Source: Oopsacas minuta (lineage: Eukaryota; Porifera; Hexactinellida; Lyssacinosida; Leucopsacidae). Taken from it: DNA of 64,000 bases. Location: contig JAKMXF010000011.1 in NCBI GenBank assembly GCA_024704765.1, positions 263,070 to 327,069 of the forward strand, in the 5' to 3' direction. This document shows, piece after piece, positions 35,107 through 46,722 of the stretch. Under the pieces are notes generated by a model that saw only the letters and a list, made by a program, of their open reading frames with translations, had not been told where the DNA came from and searched no databases. The stretch's first letter is position 1. Each line of letters begins with the position of its first letter. The position numbers and the translations under genes were made by a program.

Positions 35107-38100
35107 GAGCTAACGTCTGGCCATATTAACTCCTCAACAACATTGCGAATGGTGTTCATTCCATTTAACTAGGGAAACAAATATTTTTAAATTGCTAAAG
35201 GTGGAATTCAATTCAATTCATCAGGAAGAGAGATTCAAAAAGGCTTATAAAATTCAAGGAAGCCGTGGTTTCCATTGTTTGGACCTTGCAAGAACTTGTA
35301 TTAGCCGAGGAGGTAAGATTTTTGCAGGACTTCAGTAAACAAAATATTGCTCAAATAAACACAACTTAGATAAGCAAGAGTGGAAGGGCATATCAGCTTT
35401 CCCCGACTGATGAAAGTTTATTAATATGAATACAATTTCACAGATATTATTCGTATTGATGAGTAATAAACTTTAGGATTGTTTGTACAACGTACACCTT
35501 GAATAATGCAAAGATATTGAAATATGTATTTTTATGCATGTTATTAGGGAAGAGGCTTCTATAGGAGAAAGTGAATAATCTTTACAAAGGTATCAACTTC
35601 CATACCCAGGAATGTAAAAATACTAATTGATTGAGTTCACTATAGTATTTGGAAATTTCTAAACCGGGATTTGAATTCGAACGAACTTCTTTTACATACT
35701 TACCTTATGTGCTTATAGGGATTCAATTAATTAAAAATGCTATTGAAAATTTAGAATCAGCGTTAACTCTGTCCTGTAACCAATCATTTGTGGTGGCGTG
35801 CATTCATGCTTTCCAAATCAGGTATGTTCAACAGGAAACAAATATATTATGTGAAATATAGGAAAAAAAGCTCTAGAAATTCGTATGCAGATTGTACAAA
35901 TGCAGAGTGGATTATCAAATGAATAATTATATTCTAAACACAGATATAGACTTTTAAGGATTCATATCTTACTCTATAAAATTACAATTGTTCAAGTTTA
36001 GAACAGCCAATTTCAAAACTATGGTACAGAAACTCCTAATTTCGCTAGAAATACATATACTTTAATGATTAATTTATAGAAAAGTTTAGGGGATGACAGA
36101 ATTATGTCCAACTCTATTAAGGGATTCTAAAACAGAAATGTCCGAAATCGAAAAAACAATATTCATTCTCTATAATAGAGAACCAAATCGAATTATAGAT
36201 TTTCTAATCGAATAAGGTTCAATTCGCTAACATTGAAGGATTATTTTTCCTTAGAGAGATACATAAAGCTGGACTCCTATTTTTACTACAATTCGGCAGC
36301 ATGTATAGCCATATTTTAGTAGGATGATAAGTGGAATTTCGTTGTAAGCGGAGTAAATCAAATACTTTCAAGCAATAGGGGTAAAGAATCACTTAGTAAT
36401 AACTGAGTTTAGTTATAAAGAGAGTTTACAGTAATGAATAATCAGTGTATCGAAAAAGAGAATAAAATTTAGGTCAAGGAGGTTATATCTCAGGATTTGG
36501 GAAAATATTGACAAATTTTGTAGATTGCAACATACGATAGCAAAGTAAACCTATAAATAACATTTGATGAACCTTTTCCTTTTGAAAACTATTTGTGCCA
36601 AATATCGATATGTATTTAAGGATCGCCGGTTTTGCAAATGTTTAACTGTTCTAGTAAATAAATTTCGAATCATAATACATAAACAAAATAATCTTGCGAT
36701 TAATTTCCTTAATCTACAGCAGCATTGTTTTGAATTACTGATTGTAGGATTCAAAATTCAAATTCAAAATATATGCAATATCAGTAGGATGTTAAGTTAT
36801 GTACTTAAGTACGCATTTCACTATTAGTGAATACCAATCTTAGTGTATACGACTTAAGTGCATACATATTACTTAAGTACTAAGTATATTTGAATTACGA
36901 CTAGTGAATATGACTGCTGATGATAAATATTCGCATTAAACAAAGATAAAACTTACTGGGTAGATGCAATAAGGTCAAGGACAAGTTTCTGACGTTCATC
37001 GTCATTCAATTCTGAAATTCCAGGTGTTTCAAATTGTTTTCTTAGCCAGTTTCCTATATACAAATGAATAGGAGCAATTAAATATAATCTAGTGAAGAAC
37101 ATATTAATTCAATAAAGGGCATAGCTCGTTTGGGAGGCGTGGCCTATGAATCCTTACCTGAAGCCCCTAAGAGGCACCTACTGTGATAAAATGCAATTGT
37201 GCTCGGCACTTCGTACGCCGAATTAAGCAAAGACAATAATAGAATTCAAATCCGACTAAGATATCCTGGATATAATGCACCTATCAATCGTTAGCCCTAG
37301 AGCCTCTGTCTGGGGGCAATAGGTAGAATGTAGAGAGGAAATGATAAGAATTCTCACCTGGAGTGGGGGAATTTGACACCTAGAATTATAACATTACATA
37401 ATTTAAGATCATTTTGCCCTTAGTTAGCTACAAGGATACTCTATAAAAAGACTTAACCAAACAAGTAAATTTGGATATTAGAATTAAGAGTAAGCATAAA
37501 AGTTCGATACTATAAGACTAAACAGGGTGAATATATATATATATAAGGACGAGTTGAGGTAGAAAAAGGTCTTCTGCTCCTACCTATGTTCAGAATTTGG
37601 ACAAAAAAGATTAGTAAGAATATCATTACGATGTTGGCATTAGTCAGAACGAGTAGACCCATTTAGATCGAAATTAAGTCTGAATGTGAGAAAAGTTTTT
37701 TATGAAGAAATTGCTGGAAAATCTTCACTATTCCGAGTACGTCTCAAAAAGGTTTGAAAACTTGGGGAAGCGGTTCCCGCGTTAATCGCTCTCATTTCAA
37801 CTGCGCTCCAATCCTAGCTAAGCTCGTTCGCTGGTTTAACTGTTAACGAAGATAAGGGGGATTAAAGGATTGACAAAACACATCATCGTTGATCAAATTC
37901 CAACATAGATGGGTGATCAAAACATACAGTTCAGTAGTAGAAGTGATGGTAGTATCGGTGGTGGTACAACAAAAATAACTCTCACAGCAAACCTTCCTTC
38001 ATGCTCGTCAATCTTGCAACAACCACATATATGCATTCCAAAAATATTATCCCTTCCAAATAATCAATTCTAACATAGGTGTAAGTATGCCGAATAAATT

Positions 38101-38962
38101 TTTACTAGACATACACTCATGAAGTCTCCCGCTTCAAATTATGCTTCACCTATTCTGTAACTGAGTATTAAAACAATAATTATTTATCAAAGAACATACC
38201 AAGGTGGATACGACTCCTATTTCAAAACAATTCAGTCGAATTCTGGATTTTTCGCTCCTAAATGCAAGGGCAAAGAAGAAAAACGATATGCTAGGTGGCT
38301 GCACGACGGACGGAAGTATCCTTTAGCTGTGCCTCTTGTTTTAGCTGAAGTATGATACAGCTACATTTGTAAGTGCTTTTGGGTTGCTACGCGACATTAA
38401 AAAGTCAGCAATACGTGCTTCGAGGTATATCATTGCTAAAATTGTAATTATTTATTATCTATGGTCCGTCCAAATTGAATTTAATAGCCTTCTGTGGAGA
38501 TACTGGAGCTCTTACATGGATTTGGGTTAGAATCTCGGTAATTCGTACCTCATGTTTCAAGAAATTCTAAAACTTTAAGAAATCCGGGAAAAATAATTTG
38601 TACAGTCATGATAACGTAATAATTTCACGATGAGTTTGCAATTGTTCAAAATGATGATGTCCGGACATTCGGCATATTGTGGAGTACCTATTACCCAAAA
38701 TTTGAACCACTGGTACCCACAATATGGAAAATGCTTTGGAATTTGAATTTCAAATTTCAACAATCTACCTTGTATATTGCTGAGCAGTAGCGAATAAAGT
38801 TATTATTCGAAAATCCAAAAGGTGATAATGACGTCACCGTCTTAGGTTTGAATTTTCTTCCAAGACTAAAGATTGTCCGCCAGGCCTTAAATGCCTATGT
38901 ATGACAAAATCAGCGGTTTCAAATTTCTTGAATCTATTCCAAACATGCAACCCATACGTATA
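35107..38962. other. Long noncoding stretch
   Basis: No gene recognised. There is an ACTTAAGTAC-rich patch around 36790-36925 (GTACTTAAGTAC palindrome, CTATTAGTGAATA and CTAGTGAATA) that resembles the MITE ends near 2204-2880, and a short TA run near 37536. ORFs at 35649-35861, 36564-36827 and 38575-38763 show no family motif. Confidence 0.4.
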
Positions 38963-39379
38963 CACGGGTAACTGAAAAAACATTATGACAAAAAAAATGA
39001 GGTCGTTGAGATTTTTTCACTTTCTTATACAGAATTTTATGAGGAATCCGAATATACGCTCCAAAAAATTTTCCTACCATTAAAATTTTTTTTACAGATT
39101 ATACAAAAATTTATGAAATCAAAAAAATTCTGGCTACAATAATTTTAACATATCCCCATTTTTAGTATATTATCGTGATTCTTCGCTGAAATACTTCTTT
39201 CTAGAATTCAATTTAATTACTAGTTACCTAATAGAATTGATGTTTTTAACGAATTCCTATCCAAAATGTCATTACCATGGCAACAAAATGAAACGTAGGA
39301 ATTTACGCAATAGTTTTCAATCTAGCTAAGTAGTACTTGTATGATATTACATTTAGGATATATACGTGTAATTATTGAT
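38963..39379 (+). repeat. Left 417-bp terminal inverted repeat
   Basis: From CACGGGTAACTG to about ATTATTGAT. AT-rich inside, with runs of A and T. It lies just beyond the end of the ORF. Confidence 0.9.
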
Positions 39380-39452
39380 GCTTAACCTTAACTTAACCAA
39401 TTATTTTTATTCCAAATATAGTGTAATGTAGAACATGACCTAGCTTATCATA

Positions 39453-41456
39453 CTATGATTTATTTATGAAATTGACGAAGTTAACATCTGATACTGTGTT
39501 TAATAAGCACTCTGGAAATTTTTCATTTTCCTCTTGACATTTATATCTTGTCTCCCAAACTCTGCCAAATCTAGAATGGGCGGATTCAAATGCTTGTTCT
39601 GAAACTGATCCTAAACCCATTCCATCTGGAAGATAATTCGTGATAAACGGAATTAGGTGCCTACATAGAACATGAACTTTTGTAGAGCAAGAAAGTCCTG
39701 ATTGTTTAAATGATTGTTCAAAATGATATACTGCCATTTTGAAATCTCCCTTTATGTGTTTCCCGAAGCAAGAATCAACAACATCCCTGAATTTTACAAG
39801 CGTGATATAAGACGAATTACTCTTTGGAAACCCGAGTTTCAATACCTCCTTTGTGATTTTCCTCATTGCATTACCTTCAAATGCTCCTCCATGGTAAGCA
39901 CTTCTATGAATATTCAGTTTTTTTAGTATTGCTTCATGGTGTTCTTTTTCGTCCTCAGACATTGTGATGAGGATGGCATCGTATAACTTCTGTCCTATCC
40001 CAAGTAACAGATGTAACTCGGGAAGATTAAACATTTGCATGAAATCTACCAGCCATACATTTAGTGCTTGGCGATCCTCAATACCATCGCAGTCAATTGC
40101 ATGATTCTTAGAATCTCCCTGATACATATCTTGAAGCTTTTGAAACATCTCTAGATGGTGAGCAGATGATCGTTCTTCCCACTGAACACTGTCTAAACCC
40201 CTTCTATTGTCCCAAGTACACCATATACAAGGGTGACGTCCGTTCATTATTCCCAAGCAATAACTAGCAGCCTTCAAATCTACCGTAAATGAAACGTTGT
40301 ATTCTTCCATCAGCCGTTTTATCTGGTCATCTTGAAGCATAACGGAGAAGTTATAATTACACTCAGGGGCACTCGTAACCCATAGATAAACCAGGTTATC
40401 GACAGAATTATCATTCTGTAGACACATAAGTAGTTTAGTGAAACCACGACCAAAGTCTAATCCAAGCTTGAAATGAAGATCATGTACCGATATTTCTCCG
40501 CTGATATTAAAGATCTTTTCTATCAGGGCATCGATATTGCAACATCTCACTATCCAGGAGTTCCTATATTCTGAATTGTATTTCTCTTTACTATAGTCCA
40601 GCTCAATCTGGATGCATTCGAATATTTCGTCGCACAACAAATGTCGTTCTCTATAGTAGCTATCCATTGATGGACATGGTACTCCAACATCTCTAATAAT
40701 TCGAGTTACTACCTTTAACTGCTTATTAGACAATGACATTCCTGAACACTTCAAATTCGCGATGTGAGAGAAATCCATTTTTGGTACTTTAGCTGGACGT
40801 TCGTCAGTACTGGAAGAGGAGATAGAAAGATGAAACGGATTCCCACCTGAAGTTTTAGGCAAATGAATTGAAGATTTGTTGTGGCTACATTCATGTAATC
40901 TTTGGTATACATTATCACCAACGAATGTATCAATAGCGTTATGGTGTTCCAACATATTATGTGCGTTGGTAATCAATGTCTTTTTCAAACAGATATGACT
41001 AACTCCAGGACTAACACGACTCGCACATTTGTTACATATCTTGATCGTCTTTTGAGGTGAATTGATTGTTGGTCTTCCTGGCTTTATATGAATTATCGAA
41101 GATGAAGCTTGATTCTTGCGACCGAACCTTGAACTCTCGGTACACATTGAACATAAGTTCCCAATGCGGCAGGTGTTTAAGCGCGTGTTACGAATTAAGG
41201 GCCAATCATATCGTGCAGGTGTTTTCCTCGTCGTATCCCCTGAGGACAGAGTAAACAAGTAGAGCTTACAAGTATTACACACGATATAAGGGCGATTATC
41301 TTCTAAAATATTGATTGGTTCCAAATATTGGTTGTATAATTCACCTAACTTAGTGTCCTTTAGGTGATTATTCCTCAAAACTATTTTGCCAACTTTCGAA
41401 CAACACCAGCGACAAATTCTAGTTTTTGCATGTTCATGTTTCGTTTCTTCACTCAT
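39453..41456 (-). CDS. Transposase of the CACGGG element (RAG/CMC-like)
   Basis: An intact 667-codon ORF. The N-terminal ~160 residues are rich in paired Cys (C15/C18, C60/C63, C102/C105, C141/C144, H154/C156), consistent with two or more zinc-binding modules for DNA or protein contacts. The catalytic half shows D334 in KLGLDFGRGF, D393 in VDLKAASYCLG, C410 and C413 (PCIWCTWD), H595 and H600 (HVLCRH), and E620 in SVSEQAFESAH. The Glu is 20 residues after the second His, exactly as in the Transib protein at 27159 and in RAG1. The D-L-K...LG...G...PC..C.WD pattern is also shared with the protein at 62948. I infer an RNase H-fold DDE transposase with a CxxC/HxxxxH zinc insertion. I do not know a named family for it. 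The start at 41456 lies just inside the right inverted repeat. Confidence 0.8.
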   Translation of the reverse strand: MSEETKHEHAKTRICRWCCSKVGKIVLRNNHLKDTKLGELYNQYLEPINILEDNRPYIVCNTCKLYLFTLSSGDTTRKTPARYDWPLIRNTRLNTCRIGNLCSMCTESSRFGRKNQASSSIIHIKPGRPTINSPQKTIKICNKCASRVSPGVSHICLKKTLITNAHNMLEHHNAIDTFVGDNVYQRLHECSHNKSSIHLPKTSGGNPFHLSISSSSTDERPAKVPKMDFSHIANLKCSGMSLSNKQLKVVTRIIRDVGVPCPSMDSYYRERHLLCDEIFECIQIELDYSKEKYNSEYRNSWIVRCCNIDALIEKIFNISGEISVHDLHFKLGLDFGRGFTKLLMCLQNDNSVDNLVYLWVTSAPECNYNFSVMLQDDQIKRLMEEYNVSFTVDLKAASYCLGIMNGRHPCIWCTWDNRRGLDSVQWEERSSAHHLEMFQKLQDMYQGDSKNHAIDCDGIEDRQALNVWLVDFMQMFNLPELHLLLGIGQKLYDAILITMSEDEKEHHEAILKKLNIHRSAYHGGAFEGNAMRKITKEVLKLGFPKSNSSYITLVKFRDVVDSCFGKHIKGDFKMAVYHFEQSFKQSGLSCSTKVHVLCRHLIPFITNYLPDGMGLGSVSEQAFESAHSRFGRVWETRYKCQEENEKFPECLLNTVSDVNFVNFINKS

Positions 41457-41473
41457 TTGCTTTAACTGAATTA

Positions 41474-41890
41474 ATCAATAATTACACGTATATATCCTAA
41501 ATGTAATATCATACAAGTACTACTTAACTAGATTGAAAACTATTGCGTAAATTCCTACGTTTCATTTTGTTGCCATGGTAATGACATTTTGGATAGGAAT
41601 TCGTTAAAAACATCAATTCTATTAGGTAACTAGTAATTAAATTGAATTCTAGAAAGAAGTATTTCAGCGAAGAATCACGATAATATACTAAAAATGGGGA
41701 TATGTTAAAATTATTGTAGCCAGAATTTTTTTGATTTCATAAATTTTTGTATAATCTGTAAAAAAAATTTTAATGGTAGGAAAAATTTTTGGAGCGTATA
41801 TTCGGATTCCTCATAAAATTCTGTATAAGAAAGTGAAAAAATCTCAACGACCTCATTTTTTTTGTCATAATGTTTTTTCAGTTACCCGTG
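41474..41890 (-). repeat. Right 417-bp terminal inverted repeat
   Basis: Inverse of 38963-39379. It ends 17 bp before the ATG of the transposase (41456), so the promoter, if there is one, must lie inside the repeat. Confidence 0.9.
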
Positions 41891-42189
41891 ATACACATAT
41901 ATGTTACAGTAAGAAAGTGAAATCAATGATTTCACGAAATCCTGGATGTTTTAAGAAATTCATGTAATTATTAATTCACCCAGAGAGTTCACGAATTTGC
42001 TGAAATAATTAGGAAATTCACGAATTCCTAATTTATAGACCTAGTTATTTCATTAATTTACTAAACACTAATGAAGTAAGAGATGCAGTACTGTATTTTC
42101 CTAGTGAACACAACAGAATGAAGAGATGTTAGGAAATTATTTGTTAACACAAATGAGACTTCCGTGGTATCGAGAATTACACTTAAGAT

Positions 42190-43965
42190 TTGGTTTGTAG
42201 ACTTACATATGTTCGATTTAAACTTGCTCCGACCATTACAATTGCATTTAGCAAAACTTTGTGCACCAGAAGCTGACTGAGCGATGACGGCTGTTCACAG
42301 TGACATTGTGATCTCAGTATTGATGCTTGTTGCTGATAACAAGCGTTGAGGACAAAGGTCAAACTGTATTCCTGAGTATTGCCCTTTAATATCCCAGATT
42401 TTACATCAATTGTATACTGGTCTGTTTCCAAGCCTCTATGTATGATCACACCAAGGATATTTGGGCAACCCCACGGTCCACTGTTGGAATTGGAAGAACC
42501 ACATTATATTCAACTATCCCAGCTTGAAGCTCAAGACGAACTTGTGCTGTGTGTGCATTTTCCCTGTTTAGCATGATCTGCGCTGTATTCTTTTCAGTAA
42601 TTTGTGAAGGAGTTTGATTAGAAATGACTTCTTCAAATTCAATTCGAGGATCCGAGTGTTTTTCTTCAGTGGTAGTATCTCTGAGTTGCATTGAAATGAT
42701 ATTAGTATCACAGGATTGCACTAATGTGATACTAACTGGAGTGATTAAATTATCAGTCGAAGCTGTAGGTGAGTCGCCAACAATAGCTGCCAGATCATCT
42801 TCACTCTCTAGGGTGTTTATCACCTCTGATGGAAGAGACAGTGATGTTAGGCCAACACGTGCCTCACATCCAAACATGGCCGAATAAGGGGAGCAATTTA
42901 TTCCAGAATGAAAAGCGGAATTCTTTTGGAACTGTACAAATTTAATCCCAACAATCCAATTTTGCGTTCTGTTGTCTGGAAGTCAGGCAACAAGCATATC
43001 CTTTATGTCTCCATTTGCGTGTTCCACAGAAACTTGAATTTGTGGATGAAGCGGCTTTTCATGAACCAGAGCTAGTTTAGCCACACTTGTTTCAGATCTG
43101 TGATCACAATGGCTGTAAATTCTGAGCCATTATCACTCTGAAGATTGGCAAGTGCACCCAGAAGCAAAAGATGTCTACAAGTTGAAATGCCACTTCAGCT
43201 GCACGCTTTGTAGTGAGAGGTTTGAGAACACAAAACTGGTAAGATGGTCCTGGTAAACCAAGATCCATTTATTATGGGAATGAGACATAGCTTGCATATC
43301 TATTAGATCAACTTGACCCATAGATGAGTACACCTTGGTAAGTATGGGACGTACAACAACAACTTTTGTCATAGGTCTTTTCCTTTTCTTTTAGCACTCC
43401 TCGCATAGGGATTTAGTGGTGATGTTGACATACTTTAGTTGTAGCCCTTTGATCATTCGGTCCCGACTACCATGTCCAGTTGCAACATGCCGACGTTTGA
43501 TGAGATCAAAGGTATCCTCGAGAGGAACATAATAAAGGGGCGAATCATCCGAATAAGTATGTTTCTTGATAAGCTTTTCTAGATCACCACATTGGAGTAT
43601 CTCATATCTAAATGAAGTAGTTTGTTGAATATAGTAAATAAATAATCATAATAGAGTACTTTTTGGAAATTTCTTCTCTATGCTCTCAGAAAAAGTTAAG
43701 CACTTTTACAAATGAAGACATTGCCAAATTATTCTTTTAGGATTGATCCCCATTTCAGCAGTTTGCGGTAAACTCAAAATTCTAACTAAAATAATTTACT
43801 TAGTAAGAAGATTGTAGTCAGTTCTACTTTTCCTATGGCTGAGACCAGAGTCTGATTTCAGACTGTCAATGATTTTATAGTATTCACACTTTGGTATAAG
43901 ATACTTCTTACATTCATCGTATCGTTTGAACAATTCTCGCTTGAATATTTCCTCCAGTTTGAGGC
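42190..43965 (-). pseudogene. KRBA2/Ginger-like integrase (decayed, with intron)
   Basis: A DDE integrase gene on the minus strand. The N-terminus (43965-43800) reads LEEIFKRELFKRYDECKKYL..CEYYKIIDSLKS..; a GT...AG intron (43799-43608) follows. Then comes YEILQCGDLEKLIKK, the zinc-binding H..H..C..C region (RHVATGHGSRDRM...SLCEEC), a stop, KRKRPMTKVVVVRPI, and the core QVDLIDMQ (first Asp, about 43308) and SDNGSEF (second Asp, about 43110). It goes on to SVEHANGDIKDM (Glu, about 43030), MFGCEARVGLTS (42877), and a C-terminal domain (VDRG..., DQYTIDVKSGILKG, FDLCPQRLL) ending near 42190. Several frameshifts and stops. The domain order is that of the integrases related to vertebrate KRBA2 and Ginger transposons. 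I found no terminal repeats for it. Confidence 0.8.
43608..43799 (-). other. Intron of the integrase pseudogene
   Basis: 192 bp on the minus strand, beginning GTAAAT and ending TTTAG. Splicing it joins LLTK to YEILQCGD in frame, which fits the family's continuous reading there. This supports a real intron rather than an insertion. Confidence 0.65.
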
Positions 43966-44438
43966 TTTCTAAAGATGTTCACAAATTGCGAAATAGTAAT
44001 TTGAGTTTATAGTTATAAAATTGTGAATTTAAACTTTTTGTATTTGTATCAACTTCATAACCACAAGTTCTATATGTATAAATTTTGTAGCTGTAAGGCA
44101 ATAGTGATTTCTCTATAGTGCTCTCAAATTGGAACACTTTGTTAACAAAATCACTTCTAACCATTGAGATGACGTGATTTCGATTAGGAAATAGTCTGTA
44201 GGTACAGATTTTGGGTATTGTTAACCATCAAAATACATTTATTCAGGGAAAAAAGCACAATTTCACTATTAGTCAAGAATATCAATCATTGTGCTACGAG
44301 CTAGCTGGCATTTCAATTCGTCTACATAAACACCAGTATTCCCTCATCACGTTTGACGAGCAATTATACGTATTTAACACCTTGCGTCCAAGCAACCTTA
44401 AGTTGTATCTAAACGTTACATTTTGGGCAACAGGAATA

Positions 44439-44620
44439 CAGTAGAAACCGGATATTTTCGACCATGATATTTTTAACATCCGGATATAATTAACAGAAGT
44501 TTTCGTGCAAAAAATGTGTAAATATTGGCTTTAGTGAATTAACGATCGGACATATTCAATAATCGGATACTTTTAACAGATGTTTCGCGTAAAAAGTGAT
44601 ATAATATCCGGATTCTATTG
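44439..44620. mobile_element. pogo/Tc-type MITE, 182 bp
   Basis: CAGTAGAAACCGGATATTTT at the left and TATCCGGATTCTATTG at the right are inverted repeats. TA lies at both edges (44437-44438 and 44621-44622). CAGTAGAATCCGG-type ends are typical of pogo/Tigger-like elements. No ORF. Confidence 0.75.
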
Positions 44621-44622
44621 TA

Positions 44623-45039
44623 CTCTTTTCTACACACTGCACTAAACATGAATTCTGAAATTTTGCAAGTCCTCAAAGGCAAGGTACATCTATCCTTGTG
44701 GGGACCTCTGATGGAGGATATTCAGGCAACGCAATCCCAATCATGGTGAGCCCTGATAATGGAAAGGTGATCTGCAAGTACATCACTAGTGGCCAAAAGT
44801 AAACAAAACAATAGTCATTCAAATCAAATGTAAATGTATAAGATAGTAACTAAGTAAGTTACCAGCGAACCATGTGAGTTTCGAGTTAGTTAAATTCCAC
44901 AACTTTGGTATTGGTTAAATCATAGAAACATTAAGTTTGACGGTGGCTGTCGATCTATACAAGATCATATATATATACTCAGTATATGCTAACCGATTTT
45001 CATATATGGGTCATGTTCACAAAAATGATAAATATACTA
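44623..45039. other. Noncoding, nothing recognised
   Basis: No gene or repeat boundary seen. Confidence 0.35.
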
Positions 45040-45320
45040 TAAGAATTTTTGTTAGAATTTGCCTGAAATTCCAAGAAAATTTCTTAGTAAATCTATATAA
45101 AATAATGCAATTCTTAGAATACTAAATTCGTATTCACGTCAATTCTTAGCCAAATTCTTAGAATTTGAGTCAATTCAAATAAATATTCTAAGAATAATTC
45201 TAAATTCAGAAAAATTCTTAACCAAATTGGTAGAATTTTTCCAAGAATTGCCTGAAATTCCAAGAAATTTCTCAATTTTAAGAAATTTCTAAGAATTCGA
45301 GACCTTTCTTAGACTGTACT
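45040..45320. repeat. TTCTTAGAA-rich repeat, Harbinger-like MITE candidate
   Basis: Contains many AATTCTTAGAAT and ATTCTAAGAATAATTCTAAA motifs of the kind that fills both subterminal regions of the Harbinger element at 13329-16269. GGGCC ends are not present, so it may be a different subfamily or have lost its termini. Confidence 0.45.
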
Positions 45321-46084
45321 TAAGTACTGTAGAGGGTTCACTTTAAACACATTTTTTAACAATTTCCAATATTCTTTCATTCTCGATGGTATCTCTATAC
45401 AGTAATAAATATCCAAGACAAAAATTTCACATGATGATTACATGATGACAAAATAACTGATTAATACGTAAGATGATCTCGCAAGTTCCAAATATTTATC
45501 TCAATTGTATGATTCTAAGTTTACTCATTCCATATTCACAGAACAACTTGATAGTTTAGGAACGATCCATAAGTAAATAACACTCTATACAAGCGAGCAA
45601 TCAGTTAGTGGTTACTTTACAAATTCTAGCTGCGGACGCCTTTCATAAAATGTCATTGATCCATCGTATTCGTATATATATATTTAGGGACCGTTCAAAC
45701 ATAAAGTAACTCTGCAAGAGGTCAGGGGTGGTAGGCGAAGTGTAATAGCCACATTCCTTTGTATTACAAAACGGTGAAAAAGCTTGACACAGGGAGGGGT
45801 GCCAAAATTTTGGGGAATTACTACTTACCACGTGTGAAGTTAGCAGACGATTCGACTAGGGTCACATCAGTCAATAATTTGGCTCACTCATACCCATCAT
45901 ATTTAAACGAAATTAATATTATTGGAAAGAAGAGAGCTGGAATTAGTTACGATTTGGTTAGAATTTCTAGGGTCACGACTTCATTGAATTTACCACATAA
46001 AAGTAAGAATTCGATTCTGAAATTGTCTATGCATAATATGATATGGACGTTTATGAAAATAAAATTTCGTTAAAAAGTATTAAC

Positions 46085-46385
46085 AACTCACAGAACTAGA
46101 GGAATTCAAATTTTAAATCGGGAATGAGAGTGGTAGGGAAGAATCAAATTATACATAACGTAGGGTCAGTTCAAACTCATATTTCTTACCCTAAATAGGA
46201 CTGAATTTCAATTATCTTATCAATTGTTGATATTTATGACAACATCGATATTTTCGTGAAACACTAAAAATTATAACCTGTAACGGATTGCAAAATAAAT
46301 TCTCAGTATTGTGTGAATTACGGATTCTAACTTTGAGATCATTTCTTGAAGGTATTCATAATCAGAACCCTTAAAATTTATAGAT
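46085..46385 (-). repeat. Dispersed repeat, copy B (inverted)
   Basis: Inverted counterpart of 9225-9565. See that entry for the shared blocks. Confidence 0.65.
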
Positions 46386-46722
46386 ACCTTCTTTCATATC
46401 TCATAATTCTTTTGGTAAAAAACAGGGGATAGCTAGTATTTTTAACTGATTTTCACTTATTGTTTCTTCTCAAATTTCCTCAGTTCCCGAAAATGCTGGT
46501 GAATATCTTTAATTAAAGCGGAAACTTAAATTTTTAGTTTTGGATATTTTCCTGCATCGAATGATATTAGATATTTATAATGAATAACAAGGAGGCATTT
46601 GATTTCCTAAACTCTCACTAGTCTGTTAGAGAACAACACATGTTTTCTTGGAACAATTGTAAATCCCTGAAGCAGAGGTCCACTCTATTCGTAGTCTATT
46701 CTTCTAACTATAGTCTGACCGC

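Larger units (their letters stand above)
38963..41890 (-). mobile_element. Complete CACGGG-ended DNA transposon, long TIRs
   Basis: 2,928 bp with terminal inverted repeats of about 417 bp (38963-39379 and 41474-41890), beginning CACGGGTAACTG. Comparing the arms base by base I see only two substitutions (around 39068 and 39326). The flanks are ATA (38960-38962) and ATA (41891-41893), a 3-bp target duplication. The central 2 kb is one intact ORF. CAC ends and a 3-bp duplication are features of the EnSpm/CACTA side of the CMC group; the exact superfamily is my inference. High arm identity and an intact gene mean recent activity. Confidence 0.9.

Noticed and set aside
38963-41890. LTR retroelement reading of the long repeats
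   Set aside because: The repeats are inverted, not direct, with a 3-bp duplication and a DDE-type ORF.
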